Notes: a model not told the origin generated them from the letters alone. Positions 29,424-38,126 are shown, counted from the stretch's first letter. The stretch: DNA of 64,000 nt from Synechococcus sp. MEDNS5 (GCF_014279875.1 NZ_CP047952.1:1488001-1552000); one strand, 5' to 3'. A program made the numbers and translations.

Positions 29424-29672
29424 ATGGACGCAGCTCTTGAACGTCGCGTCAGCGTCGCTACTTGCTGGGCGACAACCCGGATCGCCGTACTGGACAGCGC
29501 TGAGCGCTATGAAGACAGTTATGCGCTGACCCAGGAATACCGGGAATGGATCCTCTGCATCGGAGAGCATCCGGAAATGCTTGAAGAGTCCGTCATGAGC
29601 CTGAAGCAATCAAATGGAAAACGCCGACACCTGCACGCAGACAATCCAGCAGAAGACACACTCGAAATCTAA
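29424..29672 (+). CDS. small hypothetical protein, 82 aa
   Basis: ATG 29424 is preceded by a GGGAG ribosome site 6-7 nt upstream. The product is acidic, with a central motif YALTQEYREWILCIGEHPEM and a charged C-terminal tail. No domain was recognised. It is separated from its neighbours by AT-rich spacers (29328-29423 and 29673-29799), which contain no other gene. Confidence 0.5.
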   Translation: MDAALERRVSVATCWATTRIAVLDSAERYEDSYALTQEYREWILCIGEHPEMLEESVMSLKQSNGKRRHLHADNPAEDTLEI

Positions 29673-29799
29673 TAAAATCCTTAAATAGCCGAATTCCGGA
29701 TCGCTTCGATCGGAAAAATCCTGGCCAAATTGTCGAACAAACAACCCATCGGCCCCACCCCACCATCTACACTTAACTCATAATCACTCCGCATTAGCC

Positions 29800-31161
29800 A
29801 TGGCGGTCGAAAATCTGGTGATCGTGGGGTCTGGCCCTGCTGGTTACACCGCAGCCATTTATGCCGCCCGCGCCAACCTCAATCCGCTTCTGATCACGGG
29901 GTTCCAACGGGGTGGAATTCCTGGTGGGCAGTTGATGACCACCACCCATGTGGAAAATTTCCCAGGGTTTCCCGATGGGGTGCTGGGCCCTGAACTGATG
30001 GACCTGATGAAGGCCCAAGCCGAGCGTTGGGGAACGCGCCTGCTGGAGGCTGATGCAGACCGAATCGACCTGAGCCAGAGGCCCTACAGAATCGAAGCCG
30101 ACGGAGATACCATCGAAACCCAGGCTCTGATCATCGCCACTGGCGCGAGCGCCAATCGCCTGAGCCTCCCGAATGAAGAACGTTTCTGGAGCCAGGGAAT
30201 CAGCGCATGCGCCATCTGCGATGGCGCGACGCCCCAGTTCCGCAACGAGGAATTGGCCGTGGTGGGCGGCGGTGACTCCGCCTGCGAGGAGGCTGTTTAC
30301 CTAACCAAATACGGAAGCCATGTGCACCTACTGGTGCGTTCTGACCGCTTGCGAGCCAGTGCCGCCATGGCCGACCGGGTGCAGGCCAACCCCCAGATCA
30401 CCGTCCACTGGAACACCCAGGTGGCCGACGCCGAAGGCGAGGAATGGCTCAGTGGGTTACGGCTCCATCGACGGGACAGCGGCTTGGAGGAGCACCTCCC
30501 AGTGAGGGGAATGTTCTACGCCATCGGACACACACCAAACACCGAGTTGGTGCGTGATCAGCTCCATTGCGACGGCACCGGTTATCTGATCACCCAGCCA
30601 GGACGCCCGGAAACCTCCAAAGAGGGTGTGTTCGCGGCGGGAGACGTCGCGGATGCGGAGTGGCGCCAAGGCATCACCGCCGCTGGCAGCGGCTGCCAGG
30701 CGGCCCTGGCCGCCGAGCGATGGCTCAGCCACAACGACCTGGCCCAACTGATCAAGCGCGATCAGGCCGAGCCCGCCAAGGCAGACACACCCAAAGCCAC
30801 AGCGGAAACCACGGAATCCAGCTACGACCCGGATGCGCTCTGGCAGAAGGGAAGTTATGCCCTTAGAAAGCTGTACCACGACAGCCAGCGGCCGCTTCTG
30901 GTTGTCTACACATCCCCAAGCTGCGGCCCCTGCCACGTGCTGAAGCCACAACTCAAGCGTGTGCTCGACGAACTTGGAGGGCGCGCCCAGGGGATCGAAA
31001 TCGACATCGAAGCCGACCAGGCCATCGCTGAACAAGCCGGCGTGAATGGCACACCAACCGTGCAGCTTTTTCACGACAAAGAGCTCAAGCAGCAGTGGCG
31101 GGGAGTGAAGCAGCGCAGCGAGTTCATGGCCTCGATTCGCTCACTTCTGCCTGAGGGCTGA
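29800..31161 (+). CDS. NADPH-thioredoxin reductase fused to thioredoxin (NTRC type)
   Basis: The 453-aa protein combines a thioredoxin reductase (residues 1-320) with a C-terminal thioredoxin. The reductase has the FAD motif GSGPAGYTAAIYAARA, the redox pair CAICDG, the NADPH motif VVGGGDSACEEA, and GVFAAGDVAD. A flexible Ala/Thr/Lys-rich linker follows near 30765-30825, then the thioredoxin domain with active site SCGPCHV and the cis-Pro in GTPTVQLF. NTRC uses NADPH to reduce 2-Cys peroxiredoxin and regulates chlorophyll and carbon metabolism in plants and cyanobacteria. Both redox sites are intact. Confidence 0.96.
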   Translation: MAVENLVIVGSGPAGYTAAIYAARANLNPLLITGFQRGGIPGGQLMTTTHVENFPGFPDGVLGPELMDLMKAQAERWGTRLLEADADRIDLSQRPYRIEADGDTIETQALIIATGASANRLSLPNEERFWSQGISACAICDGATPQFRNEELAVVGGGDSACEEAVYLTKYGSHVHLLVRSDRLRASAAMADRVQANPQITVHWNTQVADAEGEEWLSGLRLHRRDSGLEEHLPVRGMFYAIGHTPNTELVRDQLHCDGTGYLITQPGRPETSKEGVFAAGDVADAEWRQGITAAGSGCQAALAAERWLSHNDLAQLIKRDQAEPAKADTPKATAETTESSYDPDALWQKGSYALRKLYHDSQRPLLVVYTSPSCGPCHVLKPQLKRVLDELGGRAQGIEIDIEADQAIAEQAGVNGTPTVQLFHDKELKQQWRGVKQRSEFMASIRSLLPEG

Positions 31162-31164
31162 CGC

Positions 31165-31434
31165 TCAACGGCGGCGAGGTCCCCCGGGGCGGTTGCCACC
31201 GGGACGACCACCTGGTGCGCCGGCATTGCGTTCCCGGTAGGTGATCCGTCCTCGGGTGAGGTCATAAGGACTGATCTCCACCAGCACCTTGTCACCGGCG
31301 AGGAGTTTGATCCTGAATTTGGTGAGCTTGCCAGCCGCACGGCAGAGGCATTGATGACCTGCGGGCTGCTCGAGGGTGACCAGGTAGAACCCGTTGCCCT
31401 GCTCTTTTTCAATTACACCCGAGGTTTCAATCAT
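31165..31434 (-). CDS. infA: translation initiation factor IF-1, with Gly/Arg-rich tail
   Basis: The 89-aa protein has the S1/OB fold of IF-1: MIETSGVIEKEQGNGFYLV, KLTKFRIKLLAGDKVLVEISPY and DLTRGRITYRER. The family ends there; this copy adds about 18 residues rich in Gly, Arg and Pro (GRPGGNRPGGPRRR). Housekeeping infA usually lies in the ribosomal protein operon next to secY, so this may be a second, specialised IF-1. That cannot be tested inside this window. Confidence 0.88.
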   Translation of the reverse strand: MIETSGVIEKEQGNGFYLVTLEQPAGHQCLCRAAGKLTKFRIKLLAGDKVLVEISPYDLTRGRITYRERNAGAPGGRPGGNRPGGPRRR

Positions 31435-31548
31435 GCGCCGGAATAAACCTGAATCAAGAATGACTGAATTTTAGAAGGCCACCGGCGCTGCGCTCAGTCG
31501 CAGCAGCGGAACCCCGCCCCTAGGGTCAGCCTTCTCGCATCAAGGTTC

Positions 31549-31641
31549 ATGATCCTGCCCCCACTGTCGATGGACCTAGGCCTGCTAATGATTTCTATCG
31601 GGGCTGTGAATCTGTGGCGGTCACGGCAGAAATCCACTTAA
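31549..31641 (+). CDS. possible 30-aa membrane peptide
   Basis: A short frame starts with ATG 31549 behind an AAGG element and encodes one hydrophobic segment (MDLGLLMISIGAVNLW) ending with a basic tail (RSRQKST). It lies in the 230-bp gap between infA and the Nif11 gene. Size and one-helix structure resemble small photosynthetic-membrane subunits, but no family match is recognised. Confidence 0.3.
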   Translation: MILPPLSMDLGLLMISIGAVNLWRSRQKST

Positions 31642-31665
31642 TCTTCGAGAAAAGCGCTCAAGTCC

Positions 31666-31914
31666 GTGTCCGAATCAGCCCTCGCTGCCTTTGCATCCCT
31701 GGTGCAGTCTGATTCTCAGATGAGAGAGCAGGTCAGACAAGCCGGAAGCCCCCAGCATGTGGTGGATCTAGCCAAGGAGCAGGGTCACGAGTTCACCCAG
31801 GCAACAATGTTGAAAATGCAGGCCGAAAAAATGAAGCACCTGCATGACGACCATCTGAACAAGGCCTCCAGCTGGGGAGAGGCCCTGCTTCTCTGCTTCG
31901 GAGGCCATTCCTGA
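31666..31914 (+). CDS. Nif11-type leader peptide family protein
   Basis: The 82-aa protein from GTG 31666 matches the Nif11/nitrile-hydratase-like leader domain: SALAAFASLVQSDSQMREQV, then SPQHVVDLAKEQGHEFT at about residues 28-44. In marine picocyanobacteria this leader type precedes lanthipeptide (prochlorosin) cores. Here there is no clear GG cleavage site followed by a Ser/Thr/Cys-rich core; the end is LLLCFGGHS, with a GG only two residues from the stop. It may be a stand-alone Nif11 protein or a decayed leader. Its stop overlaps the candidate CTG start of the next gene. Confidence 0.75.
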   Translation: MSESALAAFASLVQSDSQMREQVRQAGSPQHVVDLAKEQGHEFTQATMLKMQAEKMKHLHDDHLNKASSWGEALLLCFGGHS

Positions 31915-32528
31915 CCCTGCTGCTGCACAAGCCGTTCGGGGTTCTCAGTCAATTCACCCGAGAGCCCGGCAGCCGCTGGGGCTGTCTGGCCGACTGGGTT
32001 GACGTGCCGAATGTGTACGCAGCCGGCCGGCTGGACGCGGACAGTGAAGGATTGCTGATCCTCACCGAGAACGGACGCCTGCAGCAACGGCTCACCGACC
32101 CCCGTTTCGGCCACTGGCGAACCTATTGGGTGCAGGTGGAAGGTCTTGCGGACGACGTCCAACTGGCTGCCCTGGAACAAGGGTTGGTGATCAAAGGCCA
32201 GCGCACCCGTCCGGCCCGGGCGTCATCCCTCGACCCAAGTCTCTGGCGTGAACTGCCGGAGCGAACACCTCCCATCCGCGAGCGCCGCTCCATTCCCACC
32301 TCCTGGCTCAGCATCAGCCTGCGCGAAGGCCGCAACCGCCAAATCAGGCGGATGACGGCTGCCGTGGGACTGCCGACCCTGCGCTTGATTCGCCGCAGCG
32401 TCGATCTAATGGACGGTGACCCTCCTCTCAGCATTGAGGGCCTGGCATCCGGGCAATGGAGACCGGTCAAGCCGCCAGAACAGGAGCGGCTCAAAGCCTT
32501 GCTCAGGACCGAGGGAGCACGCCGGTGA
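31911..32528 (+). CDS. rRNA pseudouridine synthase, RsuA/RluE family
   Basis: The conserved N-terminus LLLHKPFGVLSQFTREPG is in frame upstream of the first ordinary start (GTG 32004). Coding must therefore start near 31911, where only CTG is available, overlapping the Nif11 stop (CTGA). The catalytic aspartate lies in AGRLDADSEGLLILT, and the family ending motif REGRNRQIRRMTAAVGLPTLRLIR is present around 32320-32395. It isomerises a uridine in rRNA, probably 23S as RluE does. The 3' end overlaps the convergent methyltransferase gene by 26 bp. Confidence 0.85.
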   Translation: MTLLLHKPFGVLSQFTREPGSRWGCLADWVDVPNVYAAGRLDADSEGLLILTENGRLQQRLTDPRFGHWRTYWVQVEGLADDVQLAALEQGLVIKGQRTRPARASSLDPSLWRELPERTPPIRERRSIPTSWLSISLREGRNRQIRRMTAAVGLPTLRLIRRSVDLMDGDPPLSIEGLASGQWRPVKPPEQERLKALLRTEGARR

Positions 32529-33282
32529 GAGTGACCGCCCGGAACTCAACCCCCTCCACCACCCTCCAGGGCGTGTCGGAACGGTCGGCATAGCCCACCT
32601 GCTCAAAACCAAGGGCACGGAAGTCGGCCAGGAAGGCATCCTCAAGCCAGGCACCACTGATGCAACCGCTCCAGAGTTCAGGATCCTGCTGAAGACCCAG
32701 CGGCACAGGCCGATCGCAAACGATGTCGCTGATGGCCACGCGCCCACCCGGACGCAACACCCGGCGGATGTTGGCCAGAAGTGCAGCACGGGCCGAGGGG
32801 TTCACCAGATTGAGCACACAATTGCTCAACACCACATCCACACTGGCGGATTCAATCAAGGCGGAGCCTGATGGCGTTGAAGCATCCAGGGCTTCAATCG
32901 CACCTTTCACAAAGCGCACGTTGGCGAATCCGATGCGATTGGCCACGACCGGCGCCGCCGCGCAGGACAGGGCCAGCATGTCGTCGTTGCGATCCACACC
33001 GATCACCGATCCGCTTTCACCCACCACCTGAGAGCAGATAAAGGCATTCTTGCCGCTGCCGCTTCCGAGATCGAGCACATCGTCGCCGACCTGCACCCAT
33101 CGGGTGGGATCACCGCATCCGTAGTCGCGCTCCACAACATCCGTGGGGATCACCTTCAACAACGAGGCGTCAAAGGCGACAGGGGTGCAAAGGCAAGCTT
33201 CCTGTTGATGGGCCGCTGCTCCGTACCGGGATTCAACGGCCTGGGTCTGGTCCAAAGACGGTCCACAGCATTGTTCAGCCAT
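32503..33282 (-). CDS. ArsM-like (arsenite) methyltransferase
   Basis: The 259-aa SAM-dependent enzyme has a Cys-rich N-terminus (EQCCGPSLDQ; ACLCTP). GDDVLDLGSGSGKNAFICSQ is motif I, VIGVDRNDDML motif II, DVVLSNCVLNL the post-motif with the cysteine typical of ArsM, and LRPGGRVAISDIV motif III. The cysteines at VLSNCV and WSGCISGA correspond to the As(III)-binding cysteines of arsenite methyltransferases. A gene with exactly this role is plausible in seawater, where arsenate is taken up with phosphate. ATG 33282 overlaps the stop of the preceding gene. Confidence 0.82.
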   Translation of the reverse strand: MAEQCCGPSLDQTQAVESRYGAAAHQQEACLCTPVAFDASLLKVIPTDVVERDYGCGDPTRWVQVGDDVLDLGSGSGKNAFICSQVVGESGSVIGVDRNDDMLALSCAAAPVVANRIGFANVRFVKGAIEALDASTPSGSALIESASVDVVLSNCVLNLVNPSARAALLANIRRVLRPGGRVAISDIVCDRPVPLGLQQDPELWSGCISGAWLEDAFLADFRALGFEQVGYADRSDTPWRVVEGVEFRAVTLTGVLPRS

Positions 33283-33497
33283 CACCCCAGGGCCTCCTGC
33301 AGCTCACGTGCGGTCATCCATTGACCGTAGTAATAATTGGCGCTGGCCCGGCGGTCGCTGTCTTCAAGGCCGTCGAAGGCATCGAATCCCAAGGTGCGCC
33401 ACAGCTCGTGCCCGCACGTGCGGGTGAGCTCGGTTTCCGCCTCACGGCAGAGGTTATCGAGCCGTCGCTGCAGATTCTTGACTTGAGCAACCGACAT
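33282..33497 (-). CDS. hypothetical protein, 71 aa, coupled to the ArsM-like gene
   Basis: The product is helical and charged: VKNLQRRLDNLCREAETELTR, then an aromatic segment ANYYYGQWMTARELQE. Two cysteines are present (NLCRE, RTCGH). It touches the methyltransferase start by 1 nt (TGATG), so they are cotranslated. Function unknown. Confidence 0.6.
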   Translation of the reverse strand: MSVAQVKNLQRRLDNLCREAETELTRTCGHELWRTLGFDAFDGLEDSDRRASANYYYGQWMTARELQEALG

Positions 33498-33569
33498 AAA
33501 ACAGAGCGGGCGGGACCCGACATTAACGAAAGCCAGTACAAATCAACCACTCGCCGGTGGTGGTGGTCA

Positions 33570-34532
33570 TCAGAACGGCAGCTTTTTCTTGGCGTCCCTG
33601 TCGAGATCCGCCTCCATGGCACGCAAGCGCTTGAGAATCGTGTCGTAGTACTCCCGGATGTACGCCTCCAGGCCGGTCACCTCCGAAGCATCGATACCGA
33701 AATGGCTGTAGCTGGACTCCATCGGTGCGTCGAGGGCACCACCACCACCGGTGACTTCAGCAAAAGCCAAACGCTCCGCCACATTCACCGCAGGCTCGAA
33801 GAAGGAGCAGGCGCCTTCCATCAAGCGCATCAGCACGGGGGGCACCCGGAACACCCGAGCTGACTTCCCCGAGGCCAGCTCACAGAGCTGAACCACCTCG
33901 CCTGTGTTCCAGGCTTTCGGGCCGACCACCGGGAAACTGCCGCGCACGGTTTCCGAATGATCCAGAGCTGCCACCGCGAAGCGGGCCATGTCCTGAGTGT
34001 TCATGTAGGCAATCGGCGTGGGACTACCGCTCACCCATACGGTCTGGCTCTCCAGCACAGGGATGGCGAACTGACTGATCACCCCCTGCATGAAGGCAGC
34101 ACCCTGGAGGATGGTGTAGTCGAGGTCTGATTCCTGGAGCAGCTTCTCAGTGCAGTACTTGATGTCCATCAATGGAACATCACGATGCTTCTCCGCACCC
34201 AGCAATGAGAGGAACACAAACCGCTTCACTCCCGCGCGTTCGCAGGCTCTGAGCAAGTTGAGTTTGCCGTCCCAGTCGGTCACATAAACGCTCTGGGGAT
34301 CGTTGGGGCGGCTGGTGGCCGCATCAATCACGGCGTCCACCCCATCGAGGGCGTAATCGAGGCTGGCCGGCTCGAGCAGATCACCGCGGGTGAGCTCACA
34401 CCCCCACTCCTGCAGAAAGGGGGCTTTGCGCGGAGAACGCACCATGCAGCGCACATCGTGACCCTGATCCAGGGCTCGACGGGCAATCTGCCTGCCCAGG
34501 GTTCCCGTTCCACCAACCACCAGAACCTGCAT
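33570..34532 (-). CDS. ycf39: Ycf39/HCF244-type NAD(P)-binding PSII assembly protein
   Basis: The 320-aa atypical SDR protein has the N-terminal Rossmann motif VVGGTGTLGRQIARRAL, then DLLEPASLDYALDGVDAVID and FVFLSLLGAEKHRDVPLM. The motif KYCTEKLLQESDLDYTILQ replaces the usual YxxxK of active SDRs. Ycf39 binds D1 assembly intermediates with high-light-inducible proteins and helps chlorophyll delivery to photosystem II. It lies downstream of petM on the same strand, close to ycf4 and psbDC. Confidence 0.93.
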   Translation of the reverse strand: MQVLVVGGTGTLGRQIARRALDQGHDVRCMVRSPRKAPFLQEWGCELTRGDLLEPASLDYALDGVDAVIDAATSRPNDPQSVYVTDWDGKLNLLRACERAGVKRFVFLSLLGAEKHRDVPLMDIKYCTEKLLQESDLDYTILQGAAFMQGVISQFAIPVLESQTVWVSGSPTPIAYMNTQDMARFAVAALDHSETVRGSFPVVGPKAWNTGEVVQLCELASGKSARVFRVPPVLMRLMEGACSFFEPAVNVAERLAFAEVTGGGGALDAPMESSYSHFGIDASEVTGLEAYIREYYDTILKRLRAMEADLDRDAKKKLPF

Positions 34533-34586
34533 GGGGCTCGCTCTTCCAAGGCAGGAGCCTAAGGGGCGTCCAACCTTGTTTGAGAG

Positions 34587-34685
34587 TCAGTCCTTCTGCA
34601 GCTTCAAGAGGAGGGCACCACCGGCCAGACCCACAGGAATCAGCACCCAGAACACCGCTGCAATGCCGAAAATCTCCGAAGCCAT
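34587..34685 (-). CDS. petM: cytochrome b6-f complex subunit 7 (PetM)
   Basis: The 32-aa protein starts [19 protein letters not shown] and ends LLKLQKD. It is one transmembrane helix with the EIF start and LIPVGLAGG core typical of cyanobacterial PetM. It is a small stabilising subunit of the b6-f complex in the thylakoid membrane. It sits between trm1 (39 bp) and ycf39 (54 bp), all on the minus strand. Confidence 0.95.
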
Positions 34686-34724
34686 GGGGATGTGTTCACG
34701 ATCAGCACCTATTAAAAGCTGCCC

Positions 34725-35921
34725 TCAGGCCAGATCGGCACACCGTTGTAACAACACCTTCCATGGCGCATCCGTGCGCAGCTGCCCGGCCATCACGCCA
34801 CTGACGCCGGCCCAATAGCCCTCGCTTTGCAGCGCCTGCACAAGCCTGTGCAGAGGAGGCGGGCCGGCAAGCCCAAGGCGTTGCGCCAGTTCATCGGTGG
34901 ACCAGCAACACACCGGCAACCCCGGATCCCCCTGCAAGCGTTCGAGCAGACGCCGACTGGGAAGCGCCATGGTGTGCGGCATGGCTTCACTCAGGTTGAG
35001 CAGCTCCTGCAACAGCGCCGGGGACTGCAATGGACCCAGCCAGAGCGGGCCCGACACCGCCCAGCGCCCCGAATCAGCCCGGCAGGCACAGGCCCGCCAG
35101 CCGCTGAGCTTCAGCACAGGCTGAACGGCTTGATCACCGCAGTGTTCACAGCGGGCGAGGAGGCCCAGACTGCCTTCCTCATCAGCGCCAATACGCCTGT
35201 GCAGGCGCACGGCCAAGCGGAAGGTTCGCCCATCGCTAAAGCAAGCCAGCGGTTCAAGCCCTCGGCCCAACATCCAGGCCTCCCGCGCCAAAGCCGCAAG
35301 CTGAAGCCGCAAGGCCAGCTCCCAGCTGGATGGATGGGCCCGTGCCGCCGCAGCAAACCGCCGCACAGCGGCCACCCGGTCATGGCCTGTGGGCGAGCGA
35401 CCGTCGGTGCTGGCCAGGATCAACACCCCTCCGAAGCGCAGCACCGAAAGCGCCGACTGCAACAGCCCGTTCGGGCAACCAAAAGCATCAAGATCGATCA
35501 GGTCGAAGCGGCGCTGATCGAGATAGGCCTGCCGCAGCAGACGTTCTGCAGGCTGTTGACTAAACGTGAGGTCCACGCCGGCGAGGCCAGACAGAGGCTT
35601 GAGATTGGCCTGGAGAAGATCCATCCGCTCGGGATCGGCATCATTCAGCCAGAGCGCCAGCGGGTGCGGTGACTGGGGCGCGCCTTCCAACCCCCAGCGC
35701 AGGCCACGGATGCCGCAACCGGCCATCAGATCCAGCCAGTGCTGGGGCCCCTGGGCCCTGGAGGCCTGATGGGCAGCCAGCAGAACAGACAGGTCCCTGG
35801 ATGGACGCGACTCAGGGCGGAAGAAACCCGATCCCGTCTGCAAACAGGCAGCGCCTTCGCGATAGTGAAGATCCCGGGAGTCCAGCCGCGTGCCTGCAAC
35901 CACCCTCCAGCCTGCCTCCAC
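34725..35921 (-). CDS. tRNA (guanine-26 N2) dimethyltransferase, Trm1 family
   Basis: The protein has about 398 aa. Features of Trm1 are SGFFRPESRPSRDLSVLL near the start, the SAM site LDLMAGCGIRGLRWGLE, the catalytic-type FDLIDLDAFGCPNGLL, ILASTDGRSPTG, and a four-cysteine zinc ribbon (LARCEHCGDQ ... RACACRAD). It dimethylates G26 of tRNA; Trm1 is typical of archaea and eukaryotes but also occurs in cyanobacteria. GTG 35921 or 35903 are plausible starts; the frame is open to 35996. Either choice abuts or overlaps the divergent hydrolase gene. Confidence 0.9.
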   Translation of the reverse strand: MEAGWRVVAGTRLDSRDLHYREGAACLQTGSGFFRPESRPSRDLSVLLAAHQASRAQGPQHWLDLMAGCGIRGLRWGLEGAPQSPHPLALWLNDADPERMDLLQANLKPLSGLAGVDLTFSQQPAERLLRQAYLDQRRFDLIDLDAFGCPNGLLQSALSVLRFGGVLILASTDGRSPTGHDRVAAVRRFAAAARAHPSSWELALRLQLAALAREAWMLGRGLEPLACFSDGRTFRLAVRLHRRIGADEEGSLGLLARCEHCGDQAVQPVLKLSGWRACACRADSGRWAVSGPLWLGPLQSPALLQELLNLSEAMPHTMALPSRRLLERLQGDPGLPVCCWSTDELAQRLGLAGPPPLHRLVQALQSEGYWAGVSGVMAGQLRTDAPWKVLLQRCADLA

Positions 35922-36870
35922 CGGTGCTGACTGGGGCGATGCGGCCACCTGGACATGGCAGGGATTCCAATGCCACTGGCGGGTTCTTGGAGCCACAAGC
36001 GCTCCCGCCGTGGTGCTGTTGCACGGCTTTGGTGCCAGCAGCAGCCACTGGCGCCATAACGCCGGTCCACTGGCACAGGCTGGATACCGGGTCTTTGGCT
36101 TGGATCTGATTGGCTTCGGTCGTTCTGATCAGCCCGGTCTTGGGCGCCGGACAGCGCTCGACAACAGGTTATGGGGCCGGCAACTGGCTGCCTTTCTCGA
36201 ACAGGTAGTGCAATCACCGGCGGTGCTGGTGGGCAATTCCCTGGGAGGTCTGACAGCCCTTACCACCGCAGTGCTGGCCCCCCAGCTTGTGGCCGCAGTG
36301 GCGGCCGCCCCCCTGCCGGACCCGGCCCTGTTGAACCCTGTCGCAGCGCGCCAGAAACGAGGGCAGAGGCAACTCAGGCGCTCAATCGTGACGGTGCTGT
36401 GCAGGCTGCTGCCACTTGAGCTGGTGGTGCCGCTGATCAGTCGAACGCCGCTGATCAAGGCAGGGCTCCAGGGGGCCTACCACCGGCCCATCGGCATGGA
36501 CCGGGAACTGGAGCGCCTGATCGCCCAGCCGGCACGACGGGCCACGGCACCGAGGGCGCTGCGGGCAATGAGCGTCGGCATGGCCCTGCGTCCGAGAGGC
36601 GCCACGGCTCCGGCTCTGCTGCAGCGGCTGCGCCAGAGCCCCCAGCCCCCACCGGTGCTGTTGCTCTGGGGGCGTCAAGATCGCTTCGTGCCGTTGCTCA
36701 TCGGTGAACGTGTGCAAAACGAACACCCGTGGATCGAGCTCAAGGTGGTGGAGAACAGCGGCCACTGCCCCCATGACGAAACCCCCGAACGGTTTCATCA
36801 AGAGCTGCTGCACTGGCTGGACCGTAATTTGGGACACGAACACGCATCCGGGATCGAGCAACAGGCATGA
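35890..36870 (+). CDS. alpha/beta hydrolase
   Basis: The 326-aa protein from GTG 35890 has the oxyanion motif [15 protein letters not shown], the nucleophile elbow [16 protein letters not shown], the acid in [12 protein letters not shown], and the histidine in [13 protein letters not shown]. It resembles the cyanobacterial and plastid hydrolases related to pheophytinases and epoxide hydrolases. The substrate is unknown. Its stop overlaps ilvH by 4 nt, so ilvH may be cotranscribed. The 5' end overlaps the divergent trm1 start region. Confidence 0.85.
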   Translation: MPATTLQPASTGADWGDAATWTWQGFQCHWRVLGATSAPAVVLLHGFGASSSHWRHNAGPLAQAGYRVFGLDLIGFGRSDQPGLGRRTALDNRLWGRQLAAFLEQVVQSPAVLVGNSLGGLTALTTAVLAPQLVAAVAAAPLPDPALLNPVAARQKRGQRQLRRSIVTVLCRLLPLELVVPLISRTPLIKAGLQGAYHRPIGMDRELERLIAQPARRATAPRALRAMSVGMALRPRGATAPALLQRLRQSPQPPPVLLLWGRQDRFVPLLIGERVQNEHPWIELKVVENSGHCPHDETPERFHQELLHWLDRNLGHEHASGIEQQA

Positions 36871-37397
36871 AGCACACCCTGTCGGTTCTGGTGGAAGATG
36901 AATCCGGTGCCCTCAGCCGCATTGCCGGTTTGTTCGCCCGCCGAGGCTTCAATATCGACAGCCTGGCCGTGGGCCCTGCAGAAGCGGACGGACGTTCGCG
37001 GCTGACGATGGTGGTGGAGGGCGATCAGCAGACGCTCCAGCAGATGACCAAACAGCTGGACAAGCTGGTGAATGTTCTGCAGGTGCTCGATCTTTCCCAG
37101 CGCCCCGCGGTGGAACGGGAACTGATGCTGATGAAGGTGTCGGCGCCAGACAGCCAGCGCAGTGCCATTCTCGAGCTGGTGCAGGTCTTCCGGGCCAAGG
37201 TGGTGGATGTGGCGGACGACGCGCTCACCCTGGAGGTTGTGGGCGATCCAGGAAAACTGGTCGCCTTGGAGCGACTGATGGGTCCTTACGGCATTCAGGA
37301 AATCGCGCGCACCGGCAAGGTCGCCCTGGAGCGGGCTTCCGGCGTGAACACGGAACTTCTCAAAGCCTCGATCTCAGGAGGGCGGGTTCCCGCCTGA
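36867..37397 (+). CDS. ilvH: acetolactate synthase small (regulatory) subunit
   Basis: The 176-aa protein begins [29 protein letters not shown], of which the first 20 residues are the ACT-domain hallmark that binds valine. The [17 protein letters not shown] segment and the C-terminal domain ([27 protein letters not shown]) complete the family. It activates the catalytic subunit IlvB and gives valine feedback inhibition. ilvB is not in this window. Confidence 0.96.
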   Translation: MKHTLSVLVEDESGALSRIAGLFARRGFNIDSLAVGPAEADGRSRLTMVVEGDQQTLQQMTKQLDKLVNVLQVLDLSQRPAVERELMLMKVSAPDSQRSAILELVQVFRAKVVDVADDALTLEVVGDPGKLVALERLMGPYGIQEIARTGKVALERASGVNTELLKASISGGRVPA

Positions 37398-37414
37398 GAA
37401 ACTCGGGAATCGGA

Positions 37415-38119
37415 TCAGAGCCCAGGCGTGAGCAGGGTGGCTTTGATGATTTTGTCGTCCTGACGGATGGCATCCACCACCTCCATGCCCTCGGTGACAC
37501 GGCCGAAGACGGCGTAGCGACCATCCAATTCCGGCAGGGGCTTCAAGGCGATGTAGAACTGCGCGCTGGCGGAATCCGGTGACTGGGATCGGGCCATGGC
37601 CAGGGCGCCGCGCGCATGGCTGAGCTTCAGCTTCAGCAGTTCGCTGGGGTTGCTCACCACCCGCCCGTAACGGGGTTGATCCTCACCCTCAAACGCCAGC
37701 TCCAGGGGAATGAACCTGGCTTGGCCACTCTCAGGATCGATGAAGCTGCCAGTGCCGTATTGAGCCTTGGGCGTTTGGGGATTGCTTGAAGCAGGATCGC
37801 CCCCCTGCACCACGAAGGGAACGGGATCCCTCACAACGCGATGGAACACGGTGCCGTTGTAGGTGCCGCGCTTCACGAGATCCACGAAATTGCCGGCCGT
37901 GACCGGAGCCGCATCACCATCCAGCTCAAGGGTGATCATTCCGCGGCTTGTCTCCATGGCAACGCTGGCCTTGCCCTGAAGACAGGGACTCGAGGCCTGC
38001 TCACAGCCATCCGGCACGGAGGCTGTGGTGGTGGAGGCACAGCTCACAAGCAGGGGAATGCAGAGCGCAAGAGTGATCAGGGCGCGCAAGGAACGCTGGA
38101 ACAGTGAGCGGTGGCACAT
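37415..38119 (-). CDS. cyclophilin-type peptidyl-prolyl isomerase, lipoprotein
   Basis: The 234-aa product has a signal with a lipobox (IPLLVSCAS), so it is probably lipid-anchored and faces the periplasm or lumen. The cyclophilin core shows MITLELDGDAAPVTAGNFVD, TYNGTVFHRVV, FVVQGGDP and the conserved ALAMARSQSPDSASAQFYIAL region, followed by YAVFGRVTEGMEVV. It accelerates prolyl isomerisation in exported proteins. It is followed closely upstream by ycf4 (7 bp), so the pair may be an operon. Confidence 0.9.
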   Translation of the reverse strand: MCHRSLFQRSLRALITLALCIPLLVSCASTTTASVPDGCEQASSPCLQGKASVAMETSRGMITLELDGDAAPVTAGNFVDLVKRGTYNGTVFHRVVRDPVPFVVQGGDPASSNPQTPKAQYGTGSFIDPESGQARFIPLELAFEGEDQPRYGRVVSNPSELLKLKLSHARGALAMARSQSPDSASAQFYIALKPLPELDGRYAVFGRVTEGMEVVDAIRQDDKIIKATLLTPGL

Positions 38120-38126
38120 GGTGAGA

